Source: BP-191 sp035940575
GTDB taxonomy: Bacteria > Actinomycetota > Actinomycetes > BP-191
Assembly (NCBI GenBank): GCA_035940575.1
Contig: DASZER010000061.1
Location: 5,988 to 69,987 of the forward strand
Direction of reading: 5' to 3'
DNA: 64,000 nucleotides
Part shown: positions 50,351-59,002 of the stretch, piece by piece
How positions within the stretch are numbered: position 1 is the first letter of the stretch
Layout of the letters: the number at the start of each line of letters is the position of its first letter
Translations under genes and position numbers: made by a program
Notes under the pieces: generated by a model
What the model saw: the letters and a program-made list of their open reading frames with translations, nothing else
Databases searched by the model: none
Told to the model about the DNA's origin: nothing

Positions 50351-51118
50351 TCAGTGCTTCCCCTGCGACGCGACGCCGGCGATCGCCGTCCGCGCCGCGT
50401 CCGGGTCGAGGTACTGCCCGCTCACGCCGAAGTCGGGGTCCACCGCGCGCGCCGGGCGCAGGTCGTCGTCGAGGTCGTAGCGCAGCGGGATGCCGGTCGG
50501 GACGTTGAGGCCGACGATCGCGTCGTCGCCGATGCCGTCGAGGTGCTTCACGAGGGCGCGGAGGCTGTTGCCGTGCGCGGCGACGAGGACGGTACGTCCC
50601 GCCCGCAGGTCGGGCACGATCGCGTCCGCCCAGTACGGCAGCATCCGGTGCAGCACGTCCTTCAGGCACTCCGTCGCGGGCAGCACCTCGCGCGGCAGGG
50701 CGGCGTAGCGCGGGTCGTTCGCCGGGTGCATCGGGTCGCTCGCGTCGAGGGGCGGCGGCGGGGTGTCGTACGAGCGCCGCCAGAGCATGAACTGCTCCTC
50801 GCCGAACTCCTCGCGGACCTGCGTCTTGTCCTTGCCCTGCAGCGCGCCGTAGTGGCGCTCGTTGAGCCGCCACGACCTGCGCACGGGCACCCAGAGCCGG
50901 TCCGCCTCCTCGAGGGCGAGGTTCGCGGTACGGATCGCGCGCCGCTGCAGCGACGTGTGCAGCACGTCGGGCTCGACGCCGGACTCGCGGAGCAGCCGGC
51001 CGCCGCGCCGCGCCTCCTCCTCGCCCTTCGGCGAGAGGTCGACGTCGACCCACCCGGTGAAGCGGTTCTCCTTGTTCCACGTGCTTTCGCCGTGGCGCAG
51101 CAGTACGAGGGTCGTCAC
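50351..51118 (-). CDS. gpmA: 2,3-bisphosphoglycerate-dependent phosphoglycerate mutase
   Basis: The 255 aa product is a histidine phosphatase-fold mutase with LLRHGESTWNKENRFTGW, where His9 is the phospho-histidine, RRSWRLNERHYGALQGKDK, and the second His in VAAHGNSLRALVKHL. It interconverts 3- and 2-phosphoglycerate in glycolysis. Length is typical. GTG 51118 lies 11 bases after the stop of the propeller-like gene; TAGGCT overlaps that stop, so whether it has its own promoter is unclear. Actinomycetes often carry gpm not far from mshA, as here. Confidence 0.95.
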   Translation of the reverse strand: MTTLVLLRHGESTWNKENRFTGWVDVDLSPKGEEEARRGGRLLRESGVEPDVLHTSLQRRAIRTANLALEEADRLWVPVRRSWRLNERHYGALQGKDKTQVREEFGEEQFMLWRRSYDTPPPPLDASDPMHPANDPRYAALPREVLPATECLKDVLHRMLPYWADAIVPDLRAGRTVLVAAHGNSLRALVKHLDGIGDDAIVGLNVPTGIPLRYDLDDDLRPARAVDPDFGVSGQYLDPDAARTAIAGVASQGKH

Positions 51119-51129
51119 GGCGGGGGAGC

Positions 51130-52266
51130 CTACGCGACGGCGAGCGACTCGACCGGCTTCTCCGACACCGACCGCAGCGTCCCGGTGCGCGGCTCCCACA
51201 CGAGCACCTGGCCGGTCCCCTGGAGGAACATCAGGAGCGAGACGTACAGCCTGCGGGAGTCGGGCGCCCACGCGAAGCCGGCAACCGTGTCGGCCGTGAC
51301 GTCGGCTCCGCGCACCGTCGTGGTGACGCCGAGCCGCATGTCGCGGACGACGAGGTGCCACGGGCTGCCGCCGTGCTCGTCGGCGTACGCGACCACCCAC
51401 CGCCCGTCCGGTGAGATGGTCGGGAACGACCCCGCCAGGAACAGGCCCTCGACGACCGCCGAGCGGCCGGTCACGACGTCGACCCTGGAGTAGCAGCCGA
51501 GGCGGCAGTCCAGCACCGGGCCCGTGACGACGTAGCGGCCGGCCGCCGCCGCGACCCGGCCGCGCAGGCGGCGTACGACCCGGTGCCGCGCGGGGCTCCA
51601 GACGACGGACGTGCCGACCATCTCCGAGCGGTCGGCGTCGGCCGCGATCCCGGTCGCGACCTCGGCGACGGGGACGTGCTTCGGGGGCAGCGTCGTCTGC
51701 TGGCGGATGGCGCCGGTCCGCACGTCGTGGCGGCGCAGCACCATGCCGTCCCGGGTCTCCTCGCCGATCCACATGCTCACCCCGTCCAGCGCGGGGAACG
51801 CCACGAGGCCCGACCCGACGACGGTGGAGCCGCCGCCGTCGGCGACGAACCGCACCGACCCGACCTCGTACCCGAAGACCGAGGACACGACGGTCCCGCC
51901 GCGGAGGCGGAACAGGCGGGCCGAGAACGCGCCGGGGGCGACGTCCCGCGGGCGCGGGCCGTCGAGGAGGACGAGCCGGCCGTCGCGCAGCACGACCAAC
52001 GGGTCGTAGGCGGTCGCCGCGGGCACGTCGACGTGCGTCGGCCCCGGCGCCGGCGGCGCCACCAGGTCGAGGGGAACGCTCCGCGTCGACTCCTCCGGCG
52101 TCGGGGACGGCGACGGGGACGGGGACGGGATCGCCGCCGTCCGGCGCGGCGGGTCGTCGGCGCGCCACGCGAGCACCGCCCCTACGACCACCAGCGCGGC
52201 CACGATCGCGGTCGTGCGCCGGCCGCCGCCGCGGCCCGCGTGCGAGTCGAGTATGTCGTCGTCCAT
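51130..52266 (-). CDS. Membrane-anchored propeller-like protein, paralogue 1
   Basis: The 378 aa product starts MDDDILDSHAG, has one helix (AIVAALVVVGAVLAW), a Ser/Pro linker, then an outer domain of repeated beta segments of the propeller type (ISPDGRWVVAYAD, WAPDSRRLYVSLL, VLVWEPRTGTLRSV). A C-x3-C pair (LDCRLGCYSRVDVVTG) matches its two neighbours. Function is unknown. It is the last of three tandem paralogues on the minus strand; gpm follows 11 bases later. Confidence 0.75.
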   Translation of the reverse strand: MDDDILDSHAGRGGGRRTTAIVAALVVVGAVLAWRADDPPRRTAAIPSPSPSPSPTPEESTRSVPLDLVAPPAPGPTHVDVPAATAYDPLVVLRDGRLVLLDGPRPRDVAPGAFSARLFRLRGGTVVSSVFGYEVGSVRFVADGGGSTVVGSGLVAFPALDGVSMWIGEETRDGMVLRRHDVRTGAIRQQTTLPPKHVPVAEVATGIAADADRSEMVGTSVVWSPARHRVVRRLRGRVAAAAGRYVVTGPVLDCRLGCYSRVDVVTGRSAVVEGLFLAGSFPTISPDGRWVVAYADEHGGSPWHLVVRDMRLGVTTTVRGADVTADTVAGFAWAPDSRRLYVSLLMFLQGTGQVLVWEPRTGTLRSVSEKPVESLAVA

Positions 52267-52308
52267 GTGCGCCCCCGTTCCCCGGTGCGCGCCAGCATAG
52301 GGGCGGCG

Positions 52309-53397
52309 CTACAGCGGGTCGCCGAGCACCGCCACGACGTCGCGGCCCTCGTACGTCCCCGCCGACTCCAGCCGCCAGGTGACCAGGTCGAACGCGAACG
52401 CCCGCACGTCGTCGCTCACGTCGAATACCGCGAGGCGCCGCGCGTCGACCCACTCCGCGGTCAGGAAGCTCACCGACCCCTGCGGCGTCGTGGCGACCTC
52501 CTCGACGGTGCTCTCGCGCTCGGCGACGTACACCACCGTCCCGCCGCTGAACGACGCGATCGCCGCCACCGTCTCGCCGTCGGGGTGGACCTCGACGTCG
52601 AGGTAGACGGGGCCGGCCACGAGGCTCTTGCTCCAGGAGTTGCCGCTGCGCGAGTCGAGCACCACGGCGCTGCACCCGACGGCGCAGGAGCCCTGGAGCC
52701 ACGCGACGTGCGTCGGCGTCGCGGAGCCGAACGTCGCCTGCTCCGCGAGCGGCTCGACCGCTCGCCGCCGCCACAGCCCGACCCGGCCGCCCTCCTCGTC
52801 GACCAGCACGAGCGCGCCCGTGGTCTCGCCGACCGCGCGCCACGGCGCGGGGAGGCGTTCGGTCGCGAGGACGTCGCCGCGAGCGTCGCGCCGCTGCGCC
52901 CGCCCCTCCGGCCCTGCGGTCCACACCTCGCCGCGAGTCACGCCGGGGAAGACCCTCGTGCCGTCGTCCACGGCGATCGTGCGGTCGCCGCGGGCGCCGT
53001 GGACGACGAGGGCGAACGGGTTCGCGCTGCGGACCGGCTCCTCCACGACGACGGCCGCCCAGCCGCCGGCCACCTTCGCGAACGAGTCGATGCGGTGGTC
53101 CCGCGGCGCGCGGTACTCGACGCGCCGGCCGACGCGCACCTCGGTCGCGGTCACGACCGTGACGGCGAACGGCGCCCCCGGCGTCGCCGACACCCGCGGG
53201 ACCGGCTCCGGCGAGGGCACGGGCGCCGGTCCCGCCTCGGTCGGCGCGACGGTCGTCACGCGCGGCGAGGGCGACGCCTCGGGCGTCCCGCCGCCGCCGC
53301 GCAGCGCCGCCACGACGAGCGCGGCGAGCGCGAGCACCGCGACGACGGCCCACCCTCGCCCCGAGCGCGACGGTCCCGCCTCGACGACGTCGGCCAC
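52309..53397 (-). CDS. Membrane-anchored propeller-like protein, paralogue 2
   Basis: The 362 aa product from GTG 53397 (GGAG 8 bases upstream) has a short cytoplasmic end, one helix (WAVVAVLALAALVVAAL), a Pro/Thr linker and an outer domain of beta repeats. The C-x3-C pair is in GSCAVGCSAVVLDSRSG, followed by VEVHPDGETVAAIAS as in the paralogues. Function unknown. It starts 5 bases after the stop of paralogue 3, so the three genes form one transcript. Confidence 0.75.
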   Translation of the reverse strand: MADVVEAGPSRSGRGWAVVAVLALAALVVAALRGGGGTPEASPSPRVTTVAPTEAGPAPVPSPEPVPRVSATPGAPFAVTVVTATEVRVGRRVEYRAPRDHRIDSFAKVAGGWAAVVVEEPVRSANPFALVVHGARGDRTIAVDDGTRVFPGVTRGEVWTAGPEGRAQRRDARGDVLATERLPAPWRAVGETTGALVLVDEEGGRVGLWRRRAVEPLAEQATFGSATPTHVAWLQGSCAVGCSAVVLDSRSGNSWSKSLVAGPVYLDVEVHPDGETVAAIASFSGGTVVYVAERESTVEEVATTPQGSVSFLTAEWVDARRLAVFDVSDDVRAFAFDLVTWRLESAGTYEGRDVVAVLGDPL

Positions 53398-53402
53398 CGG
53401 CG

Positions 53403-54594
53403 CTACTCCACGACCATCGCGTCGGCGATCGTGGAGCTCACCGAGAACAGCAGCTCGTTCGGCGGCGACCACGCGAGGATGCCGCCCTGCGTCCCCTTGT
53501 GGACGGCGGTGTAGAGCGTGCGCGAGTCGTGCGACCACGCCAGGCTCGTCGCCATGCCCGCGGGGATCTCGCCGCGCAGGGCCACGAAGTCGTAGGAGCC
53601 GACCTCGTACGCGACGAGCCCCAGGACGTTGCCGTCGCGGACCCAGCCGACGAGCCACTTCCCGTCCGGCGACAGCGCCGGCAGCTCGGTCGCCCCGTCG
53701 AACACCTCGACCGTCTCGGGGATGCCGTTCTCGGTGTCGAGCACCCGGACGCACTCGGAGTCGCACGACGCGAAGCGCACGACGACGTAGCGGTCGTTGC
53801 CCGGGTACGCGCCGCCGACGATCTTCTGCACGACCGCGCGGACCTTCGGGTCCCAGATCTCGGAGTCGTTCGGCTTGCCGCGCAGGCGCAGCACGAGCCC
53901 GCTGCGCACCTCGGAGACGGGGTACGTGCCGGGCGGCAGCGTCACCGTCTCGACCACCTCGCCGGTCCGCGCGTCGACCCGCCGCGCGCGGTCGCCGACC
54001 GTGAGCCACGCGGACGTGCCGTCGACCGCGGGCGCGACGTAGGTCGCGTCGCCCACCGGCTTGCTCTCGCTGTGGCCGATCCGGAGGAGCACGACGGGCG
54101 AGCCGTTACCGTCGCCGGGGCGCCGCAGGATCGCGAACGTCCCGCCGGTCATCGCCACCAGCTCGGGCCGGCGGTTCGCGGACGCGGCGAGGACGTGCGG
54201 CGCCGTCCTCCAGGCGGACGACGCTGCCGCGGTTCGCGAGGATCAACGGGTCGGGCCTGCCCGGGTACGGCCCGACGTCCGCGGGCGGGAAGCCCCCCCG
54301 CGGCCTCGACCCGCTCGAAGGCGTGGGGCGCAGGATCGGGACGACGGTCACCACCGGGTCGGGCGACGGCTCGGGCGACGGCGTCGGCGTCGGCGTGGGC
54401 GGCGCGCCCCGGGTCGTCGGCGAGGAGCCGCCGACCTTCCACGCCACCAGCACCGTGGCCAGCACCGACAGCGCGACGAGCGACAACGCGACCAGCGACC
54501 AGTGCGGCCGCCAGCCCTTCGGCACGACGCGCCGCGCGACTCGCGGCGCCCGCGGCGGGCGCCGTCCCTCGTGCGAGTCGAGGACGTCGGACAC
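53403..54594 (-). pseudogene. Membrane-anchored propeller-like protein, paralogue 3, frameshifted
   Basis: From GTG 54594 the product begins MSDVLDSHEG, as paralogue 1 does (MDDDILDSHAG), with one helix (LVALSLVALSVLATVLVAW) and a Thr/Pro linker, and it reads sensibly to SVVRLEDG. The rest (HVLAASANRRPELVAMTGG to the end, with C-x3-C in FASCDSECVRVLD) is in another frame. The switch lies near 54196-54206 in a GC-alternating run; the total length of 1192 bases is two short of a multiple of three, fitting a 2-base loss. Recent mutation or sequencing error. Confidence 0.8.
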
Positions 54595-54597
54595 GAG

Positions 54598-55341
54598 CTA
54601 CCCCCCTGCCGCCCGCGTCGCCGGGTGCACGGCGACGAGGCCCGCCGCGCGCCGCGCGTCGCAGTGCTCCTTGAGGACGGCGTACGCGCGCTCGCCCATC
54701 AACGCCGTGAGCTCGGGGCCGTACGACTCGTAGACCCGCTCGCGGCCGACGTGCGCCTCGGGCGACTCCGTGCAGTACCAGTCGAGGTCGTGCCCGCCCT
54801 CGCCCCAGCCTCGCCTGTCGAACTCGCCGATCGTCGTGACGAGCACCTTCGTCTCGTCGAGGCGCTCCTCCCACTCCTGCGTCCGCAGGATCGGGAGCTG
54901 CCAGCAGACGTCGGGCTTGGTCTCCAGCGGGTGGCGCTCCGTACGCCACGCCATCCGGTGCAGCGCGCAGCCCGCGCCGCCCGCGAAGCCGGGCCTGTTC
55001 AGGAACACGCAGGCGCCGTCGAGCACCCGCGTGCGGACGCGCCCGTCGTCCTCCTCGGTCACGCCGCCGCTGCGCCCCTCGCGCCTGAGCTGCCAGTCGT
55101 CGGCCGTGAGCTCCTTCGCCATGCGGCGTACGCGCCGCTCGTCCTCCTTGTCGGAGAAGAACGCGCCGTGCGTGCAGCAGCCGTCGTCGGGGCGGGTGCG
55201 CTGGATGCCGTGGCAGCCGTTGCCGAAGATGCACGTCCACGACGACATGAGCCAGGTGACGTCGCAGCGGAACATCTCGTCGCCGTCGTCCGGGTTGAGG
55301 AACGTGAACCACTCGCGAGGGAAGTCGAGGTGGTGCGGCAT
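54598..55341 (-). CDS. Cys-rich conserved protein (metal-chelating, DUF3109-like)
   Basis: The 247 aa product has about ten Cys in patterns such as FRCDVTW, SSWTCIFGNGCHGIQRTRPDDGCCTHGA, and later GACVFLN, GAGCALH, DVCWQLP and DWYCTES, resembling the CxxxCxxCC iron/zinc-chelating families. No signal peptide is seen. The reaction is unknown. It lies just upstream of the propeller-like genes, with only 3 bases to the next start, so it heads that operon. Confidence 0.75.
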   Translation of the reverse strand: MPHHLDFPREWFTFLNPDDGDEMFRCDVTWLMSSWTCIFGNGCHGIQRTRPDDGCCTHGAFFSDKEDERRVRRMAKELTADDWQLRREGRSGGVTEEDDGRVRTRVLDGACVFLNRPGFAGGAGCALHRMAWRTERHPLETKPDVCWQLPILRTQEWEERLDETKVLVTTIGEFDRRGWGEGGHDLDWYCTESPEAHVGRERVYESYGPELTALMGERAYAVLKEHCDARRAAGLVAVHPATRAAGG

Positions 55342-55420
55342 CCATCCACCTTAGGAGGATTCCGCGAGGCCCGCCCCCGCTATGCCGCGCCCGGACGGGC
55401 CGGAACTCGCGCAACCCTCC

Positions 55421-55426
55421 TAGAGT
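55421..55426 (+). promoter_or_regulatory. -10 box for leaderless isomerase transcript
   Basis: TAGAGT lies exactly 6 bases before the ATG at 55433, with no Shine-Dalgarno. Confidence 0.45.
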
Positions 55427-55432
55427 GCTCCC

Positions 55433-56263
55433 ATGGCCGTCCACGTGCCGTCCGCGAAGGTCGCGCTCTCGACCGCGTCGACCTACCCGGAGAGCACGGC
55501 CGCGGCGTTCGAGATCGCGGCCCGCCTCGGCTACGACGGCGTCGAGGTCATGGTCTGGACCGACCCGGTCAGCCAGGACGTCGAGGCGCTGCGGCGGCTC
55601 TCGGACTACCACGGCGTGCCGATCCTCGCGGTCCACGCGCCGTGCCTGCTCATCACCCAGCGCGTGTGGGGCACCGACCCGTGGGCGAAGCTCGTCCGCG
55701 CCAAGAACGCCGCCGACGCGCTCGGCGCGAGCACGGTCGTCGTGCACCCGCCGTTCCGCTGGCAGCGGGAGTACGCGAACGGCTTCGTCGCCGGCATCGA
55801 GCGGATGGCCGACGAGACGGACGTGCGCTTCGCGGTCGAGAACATGTTCCCGCTGCGCGCCCGCGGCCGCGCCGTGGTGCCGTACGCGCCCGACTGGGAC
55901 GTGCGCATCGACGACTACCGCCACACGACGCTCGACCTGTCGCACACCGCCGTCTCGCAGAGCGACGCGCTCGAGATGGCCAACGACCTCGGCGACCGGC
56001 TCGTCCACGTGCACCTCGCCGACGGCCTCGGCACGCCGCGCGACGAGCACCTCGTCCCCGGGCGAGGGACGCAGCCGTGCGCGGAGGTGCTGGAGCTGCT
56101 GGCGACGCGCTCGTTCGACGGCACGGTCGTCGTCGAGGTCAACACCCGGCGCGCGGAGTCCCGCGCCGACCGGGAGGCCGACCTCGCGGAGGCGCTCGCG
56201 TACACGCGCCTGCACCTCGCGTCGGCGCCCGAGTCGCTGCCGACCCGACCGCGCCCGACCTGA
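55433..56263 (+). CDS. Sugar phosphate isomerase/epimerase (xylose isomerase-like TIM barrel)
   Basis: The 276 aa product fits the AP endonuclease 2/xylose isomerase-like barrel: RLGYDGVEVMVWTDP, ILAVHAPCLL, VVVHPPFRWQ, FAVENMFP with a metal-ligand Glu, LDLSHTAVS, LVHVHLADG and VVVEVNTRR with the final Glu. Metal-dependent isomerisation or epimerisation of a sugar or inositol derivative is likely. The ATG follows TAGAGT at 6 bases. It is divergent from the Cys-rich protein gene. Confidence 0.88.
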   Translation: MAVHVPSAKVALSTASTYPESTAAAFEIAARLGYDGVEVMVWTDPVSQDVEALRRLSDYHGVPILAVHAPCLLITQRVWGTDPWAKLVRAKNAADALGASTVVVHPPFRWQREYANGFVAGIERMADETDVRFAVENMFPLRARGRAVVPYAPDWDVRIDDYRHTTLDLSHTAVSQSDALEMANDLGDRLVHVHLADGLGTPRDEHLVPGRGTQPCAEVLELLATRSFDGTVVVEVNTRRAESRADREADLAEALAYTRLHLASAPESLPTRPRPT

Positions 56264-56338
56264 CCGATTGACGCGGGTTCGTCCCGGTTCTACCGTCGCG
56301 CCTACGTTCGCTGCCCAGCCGGACGTGGGGGTGAAGTG

Positions 56339-57211
56339 ATGGCTCGTCGTGCCATCGTCGCAAGCGCCGTGATCACGGCGTTCCTGACGAGCTCCGTCGT
56401 GCTGCCGAACGCGTCGGCCGCCGGAGCGAGCTGCTCGGACGCGTTCCTCATGCCCGGTGCCGCGGCCGGCGCCGTCGGCAGCGACAAGCCCGAGGAGTGG
56501 TGGCGCCTCCCAGGCCTTCCAGGGACCTACGTCGTCACGCTCACGTCGACCGTCGGCGACGCGGACCTCGGCGTAGGCGACGGCGACTGCGGCGCGATGT
56601 GCAGCAGCTCCGAGCCGCTCGGCGTCGAGACCTGCACGGTCACCGTCGAGACGTACGGCATCACGGTCGTCGCGCGGTCGATGTCCGACCGCGTCCCCGC
56701 GAGCTACGTCGTCGACGTCGTGACGGCCCCCGCCGCCGCCGACTGCGCGGACGGCCTCGACAACGACGGCGACGGCCTGCGCGACAACGCCGACGCCGGG
56801 TGCGGCGACGACACCCCGAGCAGCGAGGACGACGACCCGTGCTACGACCGCGCCGGCGTCGACGTCTGCTCGCGGCTCGTGAAGGGCGACGTCGCGCGCC
56901 GCTACTCGCTCACCGCGCCCGACAACGAGAGGTACGAGGTCGCCGGCTACGTCGACACGTACCGCTTCACCGTCGCGGGCCGCGACGTCGACCTCGCGTG
57001 CGTCGTGCTGGTCGCGAAGCCGCACGGCACCAACAACTTCTGCGGCTTCGGCGGCGGCACGTTCGTCTCGCGCGACCTGAAGCTGTACAAGGTCAAGCCT
57101 GACCTGCCCGACTCGGCGCTGCACGGCGTCCGCGTCAAGGTCTGCGAGGCCGACGTCGTCCTCTCCGCCGACGGCCACGACGAGACGTTCGACGCGTACG
57201 TCCCCTGCTGA
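56339..57211 (+). CDS. Secreted protein with Ca-binding-like Asp-rich loop
   Basis: The 290 aa product has a signal peptide (ASAVITAFLTSSVVLPNASA), an N-terminal beta domain with a Cys cluster, and a segment DGLDNDGDGLRDNADAGCG near residue 138. That is the repeated D-x-D-x-D-G type seen in thrombospondin type 3-like calcium sites. About ten Cys suggest disulfides. ATG 56339 follows GGGGTGA closely. Function unknown; a calcium-stabilised exported protein is the safest reading. Confidence 0.75.
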   Translation: MARRAIVASAVITAFLTSSVVLPNASAAGASCSDAFLMPGAAAGAVGSDKPEEWWRLPGLPGTYVVTLTSTVGDADLGVGDGDCGAMCSSSEPLGVETCTVTVETYGITVVARSMSDRVPASYVVDVVTAPAAADCADGLDNDGDGLRDNADAGCGDDTPSSEDDDPCYDRAGVDVCSRLVKGDVARRYSLTAPDNERYEVAGYVDTYRFTVAGRDVDLACVVLVAKPHGTNNFCGFGGGTFVSRDLKLYKVKPDLPDSALHGVRVKVCEADVVLSADGHDETFDAYVPC

Positions 57212-57224
57212 GACGCTGCGACGC

Positions 57225-57944
57225 GTGACCCGCTCGCCGTTCCAGGACCTCGCCTCCGTCTACGCCGCCGCGCGTCCGACGTACCCCGACGGCATCTACG
57301 ACGCCCTCCCGCTGGCCGGCGCGACCGTCGCCGACGTCGGCGCGGGGACCGGTATCTCGACGCGCGGGATGCTCGCGCGCGGCGCGCGCGTGGTGGCGTT
57401 CGACCTCGCGCCCGCGATGCTCGCCCGCGTCGGCGCGCACCCCGCGCTGCTGCTCGGCACGGCCGTCGCCGACGCGCACGCGCTGCCGTTGCGCGACGCC
57501 TCGCTCGACCTCGTGACGTACGCCCAGGCGTTCCACTGGACGACGCCGGAACGCGCGGTGGCCGAGGCGCGCAGGGTGCTGCGCCCCGGCGGCGCGCTCG
57601 CCCTGTGGTGGAACCACACCGCCGCGCGCGACGAGACGTGGTGGCAGGTCCAGCAGGACGCGCTGGAGTCGCTCAGCGACGGCTACAGCCGCGACTACCG
57701 CGAGCGCGACCACACCGCCGACCTGGCGACGGCGTTCGAGGACGTGACGACGATCGAGGTCCCGTGGGTGCGCGAGCTCGACGTCGAGACCTACGTCGTC
57801 TACCTGTCCTCGAAGTCCTACGTCGCCGCGCTCGGCGAGCGGATGCCGGGCTTCCTCGACGGGCAGCGCGAGCTGCTGGCCGCGACGTTCGCCGACGGCG
57901 TCGTCAGGGAGCCGTTCGTCACCCGCCTCTGGCTCGCGCGGTAG
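57225..57944 (+). CDS. Class I SAM-dependent methyltransferase
   Basis: The 239 aa product has motif I VADVGAGTGISTRGML, an acidic strand end (VVAFDLAPAML), LVTYAQAFHWTTPERAVAEA and the RVLRPGGALALWWN block typical of the ubiquinone/menaquinone-type family. Small-molecule methylation is likely. The GTG start lies 13 bases after the previous stop. The leader of the proline dehydrogenase gene begins 5 bases after its TAG stop. Confidence 0.9.
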   Translation: MTRSPFQDLASVYAAARPTYPDGIYDALPLAGATVADVGAGTGISTRGMLARGARVVAFDLAPAMLARVGAHPALLLGTAVADAHALPLRDASLDLVTYAQAFHWTTPERAVAEARRVLRPGGALALWWNHTAARDETWWQVQQDALESLSDGYSRDYRERDHTADLATAFEDVTTIEVPWVRELDVETYVVYLSSKSYVAALGERMPGFLDGQRELLAATFADGVVREPFVTRLWLAR

Positions 57945-57949
57945 CCCGG

Positions 57950-57955
57950 TACCCT
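57950..57955 (+). promoter_or_regulatory. -10 box for the proline dehydrogenase leader
   Basis: TACCCT lies 7 bases before ATG 57963 and 5 bases after the previous gene's stop. Transcription would start on or beside the leader reading frame's ATG. No -35 is clear. Confidence 0.45.
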
Positions 57956-57962
57956 CCCACCC

Positions 57963-58076
57963 ATGCCGCGACGCACGGGTGGGTCTCCGAGTCCCGAGCC
58001 TGCAGCGCTGCTGCCGGAGGCTCGCCCGCCTTCCGAGGCACCGACCTGGACGCCGCTCGCGACGGCTCGCGACTAG
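57963..58076 (+). CDS. Putative 37-residue Pro-rich leader peptide upstream of proline dehydrogenase
   Basis: ATG 57963 opens a frame of 37 codons ending at TAG 58074-58076. Nine of 37 residues are Pro (positions 2, 9, 11, 13, 18, 22, 23, 27, 31). At this GC content about five are expected by chance, so the enrichment is modest. Codons 5-9 form one strand of a stem that hides the Shine-Dalgarno of proline dehydrogenase, and the TAG stop touches the GGAG. The TACCCT box suits leaderless translation. Not proven to be translated. Confidence 0.45.
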   Translation: MPRRTGGSPSPEPAALLPEARPPSEAPTWTPLATARD

Positions 58077-58087
58077 GAGACCCACCC
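57977..58087 (+). promoter_or_regulatory. Structured 5' leader sequestering the proline dehydrogenase ribosome site
   Basis: GGGTGGGTCTCC (57977-57988) and GGAGACCCACCC (58076-58087) are perfect complements over 12 bp, and the second includes the GGAG that lies 8 bases before ATG 58088. Inside lies a clean hairpin: CGAGCCT/AGGCTCG (7 bp) topped by GCAGC/GCTGC (5 bp) with a CGG bulge (57995-58024), then smaller GCCT/AGGC and GCCG/CGGC stems. It looks like a translational switch. I cannot match it to a known riboswitch class. Confidence 0.65.
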
Positions 58088-59002
58088 ATGCTTCGCCGGA
58101 CCATCCTCGCCGCCTCCCGCGCCCCGCGCCTGCGCGAGGCGATCAGCACGATGCCGGTCTCGCGCGACGTCGTGCGGCGCTTCGTCGCGGGCGAGACGAC
58201 CGAGGACGCGGTACGCGTCGCGCGCGAGCTCGTCGACGCGGGCCTGCTCGTGAGCCTCGACCACCTCGGCGAGGACACGACCGAGGCGGGCCACGCGGAG
58301 GCCGTGACGAAGGCGTACCTCACGCTGCTCCGCGCGCTGGACGACGACGGCCTCACCGGCGGCGCCGAGGTGTCGGTCAAGCTCTCCGCGATCGGCCAGG
58401 CGCTGGACGAGTCGATGTGCCTCGACAACGCGCGGCGCATCGTCGAGGCCGCCACCGCCTCGGGCACGACGGTCACCCTCGACATGGAGGACCACACCAC
58501 GACCGACTCGACCCTGGGCATCCTGCGCGACCTGCGCGAGGACTTCCCCGGCACCGGCGCGGTCATCCAGTCGTACCTGCGGCGCAGCAGGGGCGACGTC
58601 GAGGACCTGATCAGGTCGAAGGCGCGCGTGCGGCTCTGCAAGGGCGCGTACAAGGAGCCGGAGTCGGTGGCGTACCAGTCGCGCAAGGAGGTGGACCTGT
58701 CCTACGTCCGCCTGCTCGTGCGGCTCATGGAGGACGGCGCGTACCCGATGGTCGCGACGCACGACCCGCGGCTCGTCGCGATCGCGTCGGCACTGGCCGC
58801 GCGGCGCGAGCCGGGGACGTTCGAGTTCCAGATGCTCTACGGCATCCGCCCGAACGAGCAGCGCCGCCTCGCCGGCGAGGGCCACCGCGTCCGCGTCTAC
58901 ACGCCGTACGGCCAGGAGTGGTACGGCTACCTCATGCGCCGCATGGCCGAGCGGCCCGCGAACCTCGCGTTCTTCCTGCGGGCGCTGGCGACGAAGTCGT
59001 GA
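58088..59002 (+). CDS. putB: Proline dehydrogenase (monofunctional PRODH)
   Basis: The 304 aa FAD enzyme oxidises proline to pyrroline-5-carboxylate at the membrane. Typical blocks are visible: SVKLSAIGQ, TLDMEDHTTTDSTL, VIQSYLRRS, ARVRLCKGAYKEP, MVATHDPRL, EFQMLYGIRPNEQRRLA and YTPYGQEWYGYLMRRMAERPAN. Length is normal for the short actinobacterial form. ATG 58088 has GGAG 8 bases upstream, but this site is sealed in a perfect 12-bp stem. Its stop overlaps the proC start (GTGA). Confidence 0.95.
   Translation: MLRRTILAASRAPRLREAISTMPVSRDVVRRFVAGETTEDAVRVARELVDAGLLVSLDHLGEDTTEAGHAEAVTKAYLTLLRALDDDGLTGGAEVSVKLSAIGQALDESMCLDNARRIVEAATASGTTVTLDMEDHTTTDSTLGILRDLREDFPGTGAVIQSYLRRSRGDVEDLIRSKARVRLCKGAYKEPESVAYQSRKEVDLSYVRLLVRLMEDGAYPMVATHDPRLVAIASALAARREPGTFEFQMLYGIRPNEQRRLAGEGHRVRVYTPYGQEWYGYLMRRMAERPANLAFFLRALATKS

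Noticed and set aside
51127..51132. TAGGCT as a promoter for phosphoglycerate mutase
   Set aside because: The TAG is the stop codon of the upstream gene, so the match is not independent evidence; read-through from the operon is enough.
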